Of a stretch of DNA of 64,000 nucleotides, positions 26,418 through 33,996 are shown piece by piece (within the stretch, counting starts at the first letter, position 1; each line of letters begins with the position of its first letter). The notes under the pieces were generated by a model, which saw only the letters and a program-made list of their open reading frames with translations, did no database searches and was not told where the DNA came from. Made by a program: the position numbers and the translations under genes. Source of the DNA: Paraburkholderia youngii (lineage in GTDB: Bacteria; Pseudomonadota; Gammaproteobacteria; Burkholderiales; Burkholderiaceae); the NCBI RefSeq assembly GCF_013366925.1, contig NZ_JAALDK010000001.1, forward strand, positions 3,155,165-3,219,164, in the 5' to 3' direction.

Positions 26418-27017
26418 TTACCGGAACGACACCTTGGGCGCTGCGCGCTCGGTCTCCGCGGTTTCCAATAGCGTCGCCTGCCTGAAGCCGAACATGCCGG
26501 CCACCGTAACCGCCGGGAACACCTCCCGCCGGATGTTGTACTCGGTGGCGGCATCGTTGAACGCTTGCCGGGCGAAGCCGACCTTGTTCTCGGTCGAAGT
26601 CAGCTCTTCCTGCAAGGCGAGCATGTTCTGGTTGGCCTTGAGGTCCGGGTATGCCTCGGAGAGGGCAAAGAGCCGGCCCAGGATGCCGCCCAGCTGAGCC
26701 TCGGCCTGGTTGAACCCCTTAATGGCCGCCGGGTCGCTGGGGTTGGCGGCGACTTTCTGCTCGGCAGCCATCGCGCTGTTGCGGGCCTTGATGACGGCGT
26801 CGAGCGTCTCCCTCTCGTGGCCCATATAGCCCTTGACCGCTTCGACCAGGTTCGGAATCAGGTCATAGCGCCGCTTGAGCTGCACATCGATCTGCGCGAA
26901 GGCGTTCTCGAAGCGCTTCCGGGCAACCACCAGCCCGTTGTAGATGCCCATTAGCCAGAGCGCAAGCAACAGCCCGATGCCCAGGAGCACGAGCAGGGTG
27001 ACGATGACGGGACTCAT
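26418..27017 (-). CDS. lemA: LemA family protein
   Basis: The product has 199 residues with one N-terminal membrane helix (VIVTLLVLLGIGLLLALWL). The hallmark sequence runs NGLVVARKRFENAFAQIDVQ, LKRRYDLIPNLVEAVKGYM, HERETLDAVIKARN and TEYNIRREVFPAVTVAGMFG. A mostly helical periplasmic or extracytoplasmic bundle is expected. The function is unsettled. The M48 peptidase gene follows directly, suggesting a joint role in membrane-protein turnover. Confidence 0.93.
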   Translation of the reverse strand: MSPVIVTLLVLLGIGLLLALWLMGIYNGLVVARKRFENAFAQIDVQLKRRYDLIPNLVEAVKGYMGHERETLDAVIKARNSAMAAEQKVAANPSDPAAIKGFNQAEAQLGGILGRLFALSEAYPDLKANQNMLALQEELTSTENKVGFARQAFNDAATEYNIRREVFPAVTVAGMFGFRQATLLETAETERAAPKVSFR

Positions 27018-27313
27018 TGGCCGTGACCTCCGACGAGAGCACTGCTGGTTTGGACCACCGCATGTCTATGAAAACAGGATAAACGAAATGGCGTTCAATT
27101 CAATCTAGTCGGGATGCCGATACAAGTAAAACGGCGGAGATTCATGCGCTGCCGCTCGCCGCCAATCCAGTTGCGGCGAGGCCAGAACAGCATCGCCGGT
27201 TGAGTCGGTGCATGTATTCAGTCGTCCCGCCGATCCGCCGGGAGATTATGGTTAGTTATCGTCGATCTGGCTAACTGGTCACGAACTCGACCTGACGATA
27301 TGTGCTTTCCGGG
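27018..27313. other. Intergenic region, nothing recognised
   Basis: About 300 bases between the LemA start and the DUF1796 gene's stop. No gene, clear terminator or repeat is visible. Confidence 0.5.
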
Positions 27314-28060
27314 TCAAACTGTCAAGGTGCGCGTCGATGCCTCATGACCCGCGCGAAGAACAATGCGGTTGCGCTCGAACATCTCCGCCCAACCTTTGGG
27401 CGACACCATATAGTCGCTGCAATCGCCATACTCGACGATCGAGTCGCTGAAGATTTCGGAGCCGCGATACGAAAAAGCCTCGAAACCTGGCTTGTTCGTC
27501 GCGAACAAATCGAACTGCGTGCGCGGCAGAAGCGCCGAGAGCACACGGTGAATCTCGATGCATTGATCGGGTTGAATGTCGCCGTAATCGCCATTCAAAT
27601 ACACCGGATCGTTGCCGCATCTGTTTCGAACGAACAACACCTTTTTGCCGTCCAGTTCGTTGACGAAGCGATCAATTCTCCGGGCATATTTCTTCCGCAA
27701 ATCCGGAAGCTGCTTTTCGACGTCGTCCACAATCACGCGACCTTCTTCATCTCTCGCGAAATCGTGGTGATACATGAGATTGAACCGCGTATCGACGACG
27801 GTGCCTCGATCCGCAGGAATAGCCAGATGCGACGGCTCGAAAAGGCCGCTGAATCGCGCACCGAGAACGTCGAGCAGAGCTTGGAAGGGCGTCATCCACC
27901 AATCGAACGGATAAGCCGTTCGCGTCTCGAAGTGATGGCGGATATTCCAGGTCACTTCGCAATTCGAGCCAATGCTTATGACCCGATCGTATGATCGGAC
28001 GCGCGGATTCTTTCGGTTAAAGACGGCGAATTTCTCGAGGAACTTTAGCTTGGCTTGCAT
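27314..28060 (-). CDS. DUF1796-family putative papain-like cysteine peptidase
   Basis: The product has 248 residues. The family signature reads VISIGSNCEVTWNIRHHFET, then RTAYPFDWWMTPFQALLD, with the candidate nucleophile Cys in SNCE. FNLMYHHDF and KVLFVRNRCGN follow. The DUF1796 family is predicted to have a papain-like fold; its biology is unknown, but members often sit in polysaccharide or glycosyltransferase loci, as here. A CRP-type box lies 67 bases upstream of the start, so it probably belongs to the same regulon as the surface genes that follow. Confidence 0.8.
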   Translation of the reverse strand: MQAKLKFLEKFAVFNRKNPRVRSYDRVISIGSNCEVTWNIRHHFETRTAYPFDWWMTPFQALLDVLGARFSGLFEPSHLAIPADRGTVVDTRFNLMYHHDFARDEEGRVIVDDVEKQLPDLRKKYARRIDRFVNELDGKKVLFVRNRCGNDPVYLNGDYGDIQPDQCIEIHRVLSALLPRTQFDLFATNKPGFEAFSYRGSEIFSDSIVEYGDCSDYMVSPKGWAEMFERNRIVLRAGHEASTRTLTV

Positions 28061-28126
28061 GAAAGTTTCGGCGGCAATGCATATCGCACCGGAACTTTAA
28101 GTAAAGCAAACCAACGGGGCTGAGTG

Positions 28127-28142
28127 TGTGATGGGCGTCACA
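28127..28142. promoter_or_regulatory. CRP-type site TGTGATGGGCGTCACA
   Basis: A full match to TGTGA-N6-TCACA, 67 bases upstream of the DUF1796 gene and downstream of the Crp-family gene. One of five or six such sites in the window that precede surface-programme genes. Confidence 0.78.
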
Positions 28143-28215
28143 ACTCGTGACGCATGGAGTGGAATGCTTAATCGGTACAGCGTCGCTCCTGCCAGGGCCT
28201 ATCTCGAACAACCGG

Positions 28216-28995
28216 TCAGGAGGGGCGCGCTTGCCCGACCGTAGCGCCTTCGCCCATCGCTTTCGCACGCAGTTGCAACTCAGCCTCGCCCCTCGCAAGC
28301 TTGGCCAGCATTTCCGCATTGCGAACGATCAGGCGTCGATAGTCACGTTCGATCACCTCTCCGTCGATAAGAGAACGGATCGCGCGCGATACTGTTTCGC
28401 GGCTCACGTTGGCCATGATCGCAATGGCCTGCTGGTTGGGTAGATTCTCGATTGTCAACAGGCCGCCTGCACTCGTTTTCATGGAAGCCTCGAGCACTGA
28501 ATAGACCCTGGCGTAAGCGCGCGTCAGACCGAGCATCGACCGGTAATTCGAAGCCTGGCGAATCGTGCGGCACAGCCGTTGCAACAGCGCCTCCACCACT
28601 GCGGGATTACGGTAAAACAGTGTTTGGGCCTGATGCTTCGGCAAAAAGCCGACCACTGATTCCGTGATCGCAATGATCGAAGCCGAGCGAGGACCGCCGT
28701 CGATAATCGACAGCTCGCCAAAATAGTCACCCGGCTCGACGAAATCGAGTCCCACCTCGCGGCCGTCTTCCGACAGTGCGATCACCTGCAGGCGGCCGGA
28801 CATCAACATGAGTAGCGATGAACCGGCGTCGCCCTTATGAACGACGAATTCCCGCTTCGAGAAGCGGCGATAGCGAATGTGGCGGCTGGTCTCTTCGATG
28901 ACTTCGTTCGCAACGTTGCGTAGCAGCTTTTGTTGTTTCAAGAGATCAATGGCCTTTAATGGGCCGTCACTGATCCTTTCTTCTTCGGTCGACAT
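28216..28995 (-). CDS. Crp/Fnr-family regulator with cAMP-type pocket
   Basis: The product has 259 residues from the ATG at 28995 (GAGAGAG upstream). The cyclic-nucleotide pocket reads FGELSIIDGGPRSASI with Arg103-Ser104-Ala105, the Arg-Ser pair that binds cAMP phosphate in CRP. No Cys cluster for Fe-S is present, which argues against an Fnr type. The recognition helix SRETVSR (198-204) keeps the Arg-Glu...Arg pattern with which CRP reads GTGA. Sites of exactly that type lie at its own promoter (29060-29075) and in front of neighbouring surface genes. It is divergent from an operon containing an adenylate cyclase. I infer a cAMP-responsive activator of this locus with possible autoregulation. 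Confidence 0.9.
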   Translation of the reverse strand: MSTEEERISDGPLKAIDLLKQQKLLRNVANEVIEETSRHIRYRRFSKREFVVHKGDAGSSLLMLMSGRLQVIALSEDGREVGLDFVEPGDYFGELSIIDGGPRSASIIAITESVVGFLPKHQAQTLFYRNPAVVEALLQRLCRTIRQASNYRSMLGLTRAYARVYSVLEASMKTSAGGLLTIENLPNQQAIAIMANVSRETVSRAIRSLIDGEVIERDYRRLIVRNAEMLAKLARGEAELQLRAKAMGEGATVGQARPS

Positions 28996-29059
28996 CTCTC
29001 TCAATTGTAATTTGCTGACTCGGGCACGCAGGACGATATGCGTATCGAGCGCTGGCATC

Positions 29060-29075
29060 TGTGACGGCCGTCACA
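29060..29075. promoter_or_regulatory. CRP-type site TGTGACGGCCGTCACA in divergent promoter region
   Basis: A perfect palindrome midway between the Crp-family gene (65 bases from its start) and the FecR-cyclase operon (77 bases from its start). The identical 16-mer recurs at 42109-42124. Confidence 0.85.
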
Positions 29076-29152
29076 TCCTAATTACAAAATTTCGCTAATC
29101 ATTACCGGATTATTCGATCGCAGTGCCGTGAGGATCTCGGGGAAAAGATCAG

Positions 29153-30511
29153 ATGCAGGAACGCATACTTCGAGGGGGTCGTTCGGCCGCATTGCAGTTC
29201 GTTGTTTGCACGGCGTTTCTTGTGCACCATGACGCGCATGCGGAGTCCGCGACGATTGGCAATGCAGTCCTCGTGATTGGACAGGCGTGTGCACAACGCG
29301 CGCAAACGTTTTGCACCCCGCTTGCCAAAGGCGCCTCCATTGAGCAGGGCGACACCGTCGAGACGGGCAAAGATGGCTATGTGTACATCACCACGGTCGA
29401 TCACGGCTTTATCAGTGTGCGACCCAATTCATCGCTGACGTTCGAACGCTACGAATACAACCCGGCCGATCCACGCAAGACGGTCATCAAGCTGTCGCTG
29501 ACGAGGGGCATGGTGCGCGAGATATCGGGTACGGGTGCTCAGGCCGCGCGCGACCACTATCGGATGAACACTCCGGTCGCCGCGCTCGGCGTGCGCGGCA
29601 CCGATTTCACCGTGTTCACCGACGAAAACGTGACGCGCGCAGACGTGCTTAGCGGCGGCATCGTGATGACGCCGTTGGGCGCCGGCTGCTCGGCGACGGG
29701 CGTGGGTCCTTGCGAGGGCTCGGCTGCGGCACAGCTATTTGCTGGCAAACCGAACGAATGGCTGCAGGTGTATCGCGGCAGCGCTCGCCCTGTCGTAATC
29801 GACTCTGGACCGTCGCGGGTGATGTCCGAGCAGGCAGCGGCCGAGTTGAAGAGCGAGGAAAACAGCGCTCGCGCGGCGACCGCCCAGGCACCGGTCAGTC
29901 CGGGCGTTGCGCCTGCGGAGTTAAGCTTCCCGCTGACGACACCTCCCCCCGCCGATCCGCCGACGCCGGCAGCACCAGCGGTACCCGTCATCGACCCAGC
30001 GCCGGAGGCGCAGATCTTCTGGGGACGCTATAAGTCGCTGGGTTCGTACGGCGCGGACACGACGTTGACGGCGCTGGTGCAGCAAGGCAGCGAACAGGTT
30101 AGCCTGACGGGGACGGGGCCTTTCGCGATGACCCGCGCGCCGCAGACGGAGATGGTGATGCCCACCTCCGGCAACTTCAAGTTCGGGCTTCAGGCGGCGC
30201 AAGCGTTCGTGGTCAATGCAACGACGGGCGCGGCGACAGAGGCGAAGATCAGCAATCCGCTACTGTCGATCGATTTCGGCACGCGTGCTTTTCAGACGAG
30301 CATGAAGCTCAGCGCAAACGGCGCGAGCTATGAGATTTCGGGAAGCGGCAGCGTGACTCCGGACGGCAAGCTCGTCAGCGAATTCGGCGTTTCGCGGGCG
30401 CTCGTCAGAGGCGTGCTCGCCGGCAAGAATGCCACGCAGGCGGGCTATCTGTTCACGCAGTCTCTCGGCGGGAGCAATGCGGCCTATGGAGCGACCCAGT
30501 GGTCCCGGTAG
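29153..30511 (+). CDS. FecR-domain periplasmic protein
   Basis: The product has 452 residues. A signal peptide precedes AESATIG. The FecR domain follows, with VLVIGQACAQRAQ, GDTVETGKDGYVYITTVDHG, FISVRPNSSLTFERYEYNP and MNTPVAALGVRGTDFTVF, which is the canonical FecR ending. A Pro/Ala-rich linker near residue 265-285 leads to a beta-rich C-terminal half with no known family. Unlike sigma-regulatory FecR it lacks an N-terminal membrane anchor, so it should be periplasmic. It overlaps the cyclase gene by 13 bases. FecR plus CHASE2-cyclase plus TPR/OMP is a recurrent trio, and the FecR protein may feed a periplasmic signal to the CHASE2 domain. Confidence 0.85.
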   Translation: MQERILRGGRSAALQFVVCTAFLVHHDAHAESATIGNAVLVIGQACAQRAQTFCTPLAKGASIEQGDTVETGKDGYVYITTVDHGFISVRPNSSLTFERYEYNPADPRKTVIKLSLTRGMVREISGTGAQAARDHYRMNTPVAALGVRGTDFTVFTDENVTRADVLSGGIVMTPLGAGCSATGVGPCEGSAAAQLFAGKPNEWLQVYRGSARPVVIDSGPSRVMSEQAAAELKSEENSARAATAQAPVSPGVAPAELSFPLTTPPPADPPTPAAPAVPVIDPAPEAQIFWGRYKSLGSYGADTTLTALVQQGSEQVSLTGTGPFAMTRAPQTEMVMPTSGNFKFGLQAAQAFVVNATTGAATEAKISNPLLSIDFGTRAFQTSMKLSANGASYEISGSGSVTPDGKLVSEFGVSRALVRGVLAGKNATQAGYLFTQSLGGSNAAYGATQWSR

Positions 30512-32364
30512 CAGGCCTTGGCACGCTGGACCAAATTCGCCTCACGATATTCGCCCTGATTTCACTGCTAGGCTGCTTGCTGGCGACCGGAGCATGGTCG
30601 CCTGAACCATATAGCCGGCTCGGCTATGCGCTCGACGACTGGCAGCAGAAGCAATTGATCACCGCCGCACCGGACCCGCGCATCGCTCTCGTCGACATCG
30701 ACGAGCGCTCTCTCGATGCGATCGGGCCGTGGCCATGGCCACGCGCCGTGATGGCGCGACTCGCGCAGACGCTGTTCACGCGTTATCACGCGAAAGCGGT
30801 CGGCCTCGACATCATGTTTCCCGAAGCAGGACCGGACGACGGCGATCGCGCACTGCTCGACATCGCGCATCAGTATCCGCTCGTGTTCGCGCAGGCATTC
30901 GCGCTCTCGGAGGGAGCGGGGGCGCCTCATGCCGGGCATGTCGGCGGCGCGCTGCCGACAGGCACGCACGTTGCCCATGCGCCGGTGGCGTCGGGTTTCG
31001 TCGGCAATTTCTTTAGTGATCCACAGGTCTGCGTCGGGCATGTGACACCGCACGCCAGTGTGGACGGGGTGGTCCGTTCCGTCGCCCCGGTGATCCAGTA
31101 CGCAAACGCCGTCTATCCGATGCTCGCATGGCAGTTGATCCATTGCCGCAATGCAAGCACCTTGCCGCTCGCATCGCTCGCCAGCCTGCCGATTGACTCT
31201 CAAGGCCTGATGCATGTGCCGTTCCGGCATTCGCTTCAGTCGCTCGACGTGGTATCCGCTTTCGACGTGCTCACGCAAAGGGTGCCATCTTCCCTGCTGG
31301 CGCACCGTTATGTGCTGGTCGGCTCGTCGGCGCTCGGGCTCACGGATCACGTCGCATCGCCGATCGAACCATGGTTGCCGGCGGTCATCGTGCATGCCGA
31401 ACTGCTTGGCGAACTGCTCGATCTGGGCTCGCACGACGATACGCAAGCGCAGGCGGCATGGCTACCGATCGTCTGGGCGGCGTGCTCGATCGTGATCTTC
31501 GCGGTGCTGTTCCGCCAGCAACGCGCGACGATTGCGCTGGTGTTGATCGTCGTGACGACGTCATTGTGGCTGGGCCTGCTGGCTTCGACACGCAGTGTGC
31601 CCACGCAACTGGCCGCACTGCCGTTGATTCCCGCGGCGGTGTTCCTGCTGATGCAGGCGCCCGTCGAGTGGATTTATTCGCAGGCGGCGATGCGCTCGTT
31701 CGAGCGCCGCTTCAGCCACTATTTGCCGCCGACGGTGCTGCGCGAAATCATCCGCGAGCGGGGACTCGCGACCTTCAAGCCGGAGCGTCGGCAGATATCT
31801 GTGTTGTTCGTCGATATCGAAGGCTACACGCGGCTCGCCGAGCAGATGCCACCCGAGCATCTGCTCGCGATGACGGAAGTCGTGCTGACGCGTCTGACCG
31901 GCTGCGTGCACGACACGGAAGGAACGCTGGATAAATACATGGGCGACGCACTGATGGCATTCTGGGGCGCTCCGCTCGCGCAGCCCGACCATGCGGATCG
32001 CGCTCTCGATTGTGCGAGCGCGATGCTGCGCGAGTTGGCGGCGCTCAATCATAGTGGGCTGCCTGTGTTCGACGGTAGGACGATTCGCGTTCGCATCGGC
32101 GTGAATAGCGGACCCGCGGTGGTCGGTGAAATCGGCTCCAGCTCGCGTAAGTCCTACACCGCGATTGGCGATACGGTCAACGTGGCGTCGCGGCTCCAGG
32201 AGTATGCGAAGACGCTCGAAGCCACTTTGCTGATTGGCCACGAAACTGCGCGGCAGAGCGAACGTCATCGCCTGAAGACCTGCTCTCAGGTGGCACTGCG
32301 CGGGCGCGACACTGCAGAATGGCTTTATACGATGCACGAAGGCGATACCCATGCGATTCATTGA
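30499..32364 (+). CDS. CHASE2-domain class III adenylate cyclase
   Basis: The product has 621 residues starting at GTG 30499. An N-terminal helix (FALISLLGCLLATGAW) is followed by a periplasmic CHASE2 domain (about 35-320: RIALVDIDERSLDAIGPWPW, VGLDIMFPEA). Three helices lie near 325-400, then a class III cyclase domain from about 430. Metal Asp439 (FVDIEGYT) and Asp483 (LDKYMGD) are present. The base-selecting pair is Lys479 and Asp558 (AIGDTVN), the adenylate-type combination, and Asn561 and Arg565 complete the active site. cAMP synthesis controlled by a periplasmic input is therefore expected. The Crp-family gene next door is the obvious receiver. Its stop overlaps the barrel gene by 14 bases. 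Confidence 0.92.
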   Translation: MVPVAGLGTLDQIRLTIFALISLLGCLLATGAWSPEPYSRLGYALDDWQQKQLITAAPDPRIALVDIDERSLDAIGPWPWPRAVMARLAQTLFTRYHAKAVGLDIMFPEAGPDDGDRALLDIAHQYPLVFAQAFALSEGAGAPHAGHVGGALPTGTHVAHAPVASGFVGNFFSDPQVCVGHVTPHASVDGVVRSVAPVIQYANAVYPMLAWQLIHCRNASTLPLASLASLPIDSQGLMHVPFRHSLQSLDVVSAFDVLTQRVPSSLLAHRYVLVGSSALGLTDHVASPIEPWLPAVIVHAELLGELLDLGSHDDTQAQAAWLPIVWAACSIVIFAVLFRQQRATIALVLIVVTTSLWLGLLASTRSVPTQLAALPLIPAAVFLLMQAPVEWIYSQAAMRSFERRFSHYLPPTVLREIIRERGLATFKPERRQISVLFVDIEGYTRLAEQMPPEHLLAMTEVVLTRLTGCVHDTEGTLDKYMGDALMAFWGAPLAQPDHADRALDCASAMLRELAALNHSGLPVFDGRTIRVRIGVNSGPAVVGEIGSSSRKSYTAIGDTVNVASRLQEYAKTLEATLLIGHETARQSERHRLKTCSQVALRGRDTAEWLYTMHEGDTHAIH

Positions 32365-33667
32365 GCGGCGCATTCACGCGCTGCCGTCGCGTGGTTCATG
32401 GCGCGCAATCGTCGGACTGGCGCTGCGTGCGCTCGGCATCGTAGTGATGAGCGCACTGGTATCTCACGCAATGGCGCAGACCCCGGAAAGTCTCTTCGAT
32501 CAGACCATCGATGAAGATCTGCAAGCGCAGGCCGAGGTTGCGATCAGTGACGGAGATCGCCAGCGCGCGCTATTGCTGCTGAATGAAGTGGTACGGCGTG
32601 ACCCCCGCCAGGCAGGCGCGCTACTCGATGCGGCGATTCTGTATTGCCAGTTGGGAGAGCGCACGCGCTCGCAAGAAACGCTCGCGCGGATCGAAGCAAA
32701 ATACGACGTGCCACCCGCCATCGAGGAGTTGATCGTCTTCTATCGCGCGAGCGCGTGCACGCCGAGTGGCCCGCGGCCGCAGTTGATGGTGAGCTTTGGA
32801 GCGGGCGTCACGTCGAACGCGAATTATGGACCGTCGAATCCCGTCGTGAATTTCGCGCCCAGTGCGCCATTCGGTTCACGGACCCTCGAACCCGAAAGCC
32901 TTGCGCACGGTGACCAGTACATTGAATCGGCGGTGCAGGGCGAGTTGCCGATTTCGTCCGTGCCAGGTCTGGCACTGCTCGCTGGACTAACCAATCGTCA
33001 GTACCGCAGTCAGCACAGCTTCGACCAGCGCTCCGCCACGATCGGTCTTGCCGACAGGACCAGTGTGATGCATGGCGAGCTTTATAACCAGCTCACCGCA
33101 GACATGCTGTGGCTCGGCACGCGCGTCTATCAGCGCGATATCGGCTGGCACGCGAATTTTTGGCTGCCGCCGTCGGCATGGCGGCCGATGCTCGCGCGCG
33201 GCGGCCTCGATTTGACGGTGCTGGATTCCGCGTATCCCGGCAACTCGCTCTATGACTCGGTGTATGTCGAAGTGCGTGCGGCGGTCCAGGCTCGCATCGG
33301 CGAGCGCACCTCGGTGCAACTATTCGTCGGTCCAGCATGGGACAAGCCGTTGAACGGACGCCCCGGCGGATCGCAGCACGGTTATTCAGCGTGGCTGTCG
33401 GCCGATTACGACATGGCCCTTCATGGCCAACTCGAAGCAGTCTTGCAGCAGCGAACGCTGATCGACGCGGATGCGTATGACCCAGTATTCTTCGGCACGC
33501 TGGGCCGGCACCAGACCATACGCGCGGCATCGCTGCGCTACACGTATCCAATGGTGCGCGGCTGGTCGGTGTATGCCCAGGCATCGGCAGGGCGGGTCTC
33601 CAATTCGATATCGCTCTTTGCGTACTCCGTGTACAGCGGCTCGCTCGGTCTGTCGTGGAAGTACTAA
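32351..33667 (+). CDS. TPR-containing outer-membrane beta-barrel protein
   Basis: The product has 438 residues. A signal sequence ends near SHAMAQ. A short TPR-like region (AEVAISDGDRQRALLLLNEV, VRRDPRQAGALLDAAILYCQ) covers about residues 60-135. The rest is a series of amphipathic strands with many aromatic residues (MVSFGAGVTSNANYGPS, LRYTYPMVRGWSVYAQASAG) ending SLGLSWKY, an aromatic C-terminus of the kind recognised by the Bam machinery. The layout resembles Slam/DUF560-type barrels with an N-terminal TPR. Third gene of the FecR-cyclase operon. It may sense or export something linked to the surface layer; that is inference. Confidence 0.75.
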   Translation: MRFIERRIHALPSRGSWRAIVGLALRALGIVVMSALVSHAMAQTPESLFDQTIDEDLQAQAEVAISDGDRQRALLLLNEVVRRDPRQAGALLDAAILYCQLGERTRSQETLARIEAKYDVPPAIEELIVFYRASACTPSGPRPQLMVSFGAGVTSNANYGPSNPVVNFAPSAPFGSRTLEPESLAHGDQYIESAVQGELPISSVPGLALLAGLTNRQYRSQHSFDQRSATIGLADRTSVMHGELYNQLTADMLWLGTRVYQRDIGWHANFWLPPSAWRPMLARGGLDLTVLDSAYPGNSLYDSVYVEVRAAVQARIGERTSVQLFVGPAWDKPLNGRPGGSQHGYSAWLSADYDMALHGQLEAVLQQRTLIDADAYDPVFFGTLGRHQTIRAASLRYTYPMVRGWSVYAQASAGRVSNSISLFAYSVYSGSLGLSWKY

Positions 33668-33668
33668 C

Positions 33669-33691
33669 GCGACAAGCGCCGCGCTAGTCGC
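33669..33691 (+). terminator. Hairpin after the FecR-cyclase-barrel operon
   Basis: GCGAC-A-AGCGC-C-GCGCT-A-GTCGC folds into a stem with one internal A/A mismatch, two bases past the stop codon. Only a short TAAAAT follows, so termination strength is uncertain. Confidence 0.45.
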
Positions 33692-33725
33692 TAAAATAGA
33701 TCTACTTCACCGCCAGGTTCGCGCA

Positions 33726-33956
33726 ATGAAAAGTCCGATCATAATTTCTGAGTCGAATACCGCAACTAGCCAGGACCAATCCGTGTGTCTGGAATGGCAA
33801 GGGTTCCAGCATCAGTCGTATGACTCGGTCGACAATCTGCTGCGCGAGTTCACGCATGCCGCATCGACCCATGCAACGAACGAGGCCGCCGCAGTCGAGG
33901 TCACGGTGGTGGGCCAATTCGATGGCTTGCTGCCGCTGAGTCACTACCTGTTGTAG
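33726..33956 (+). CDS. Small hypothetical protein
   Basis: The product has 76 residues from ATG 33726, starting MKSPIIISESNTATSQDQSV. It is cytoplasmic in character, with one Cys, one Trp, and a mixed helix and strand pattern (NLLREFTHAAS, AAVEVTVVGQFDGLLPLS). No family is recognised and no ribosome site is obvious. Codon use is ordinary and the gene ends at a hairpin shared with the converging glycan operon, which supports it being real. It may be the last, loosely spaced member of the cyclase operon. Confidence 0.5.
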   Translation: MKSPIIISESNTATSQDQSVCLEWQGFQHQSYDSVDNLLREFTHAASTHATNEAAAVEVTVVGQFDGLLPLSHYLL

Positions 33957-33985
33957 GGCGTACCGCTGGCCGCGGATACGCCTTT
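33957..33985. terminator. Bidirectional hairpin between small gene and glycan operon
   Basis: GGCGTA-CCGC...GCGG-A-TACGCC makes a stem with one bulged A, followed by TTTCCC on the plus strand, exactly in the gap between two converging units. Confidence 0.5.
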
Positions 33986-33996
33986 CCCATACCCCT

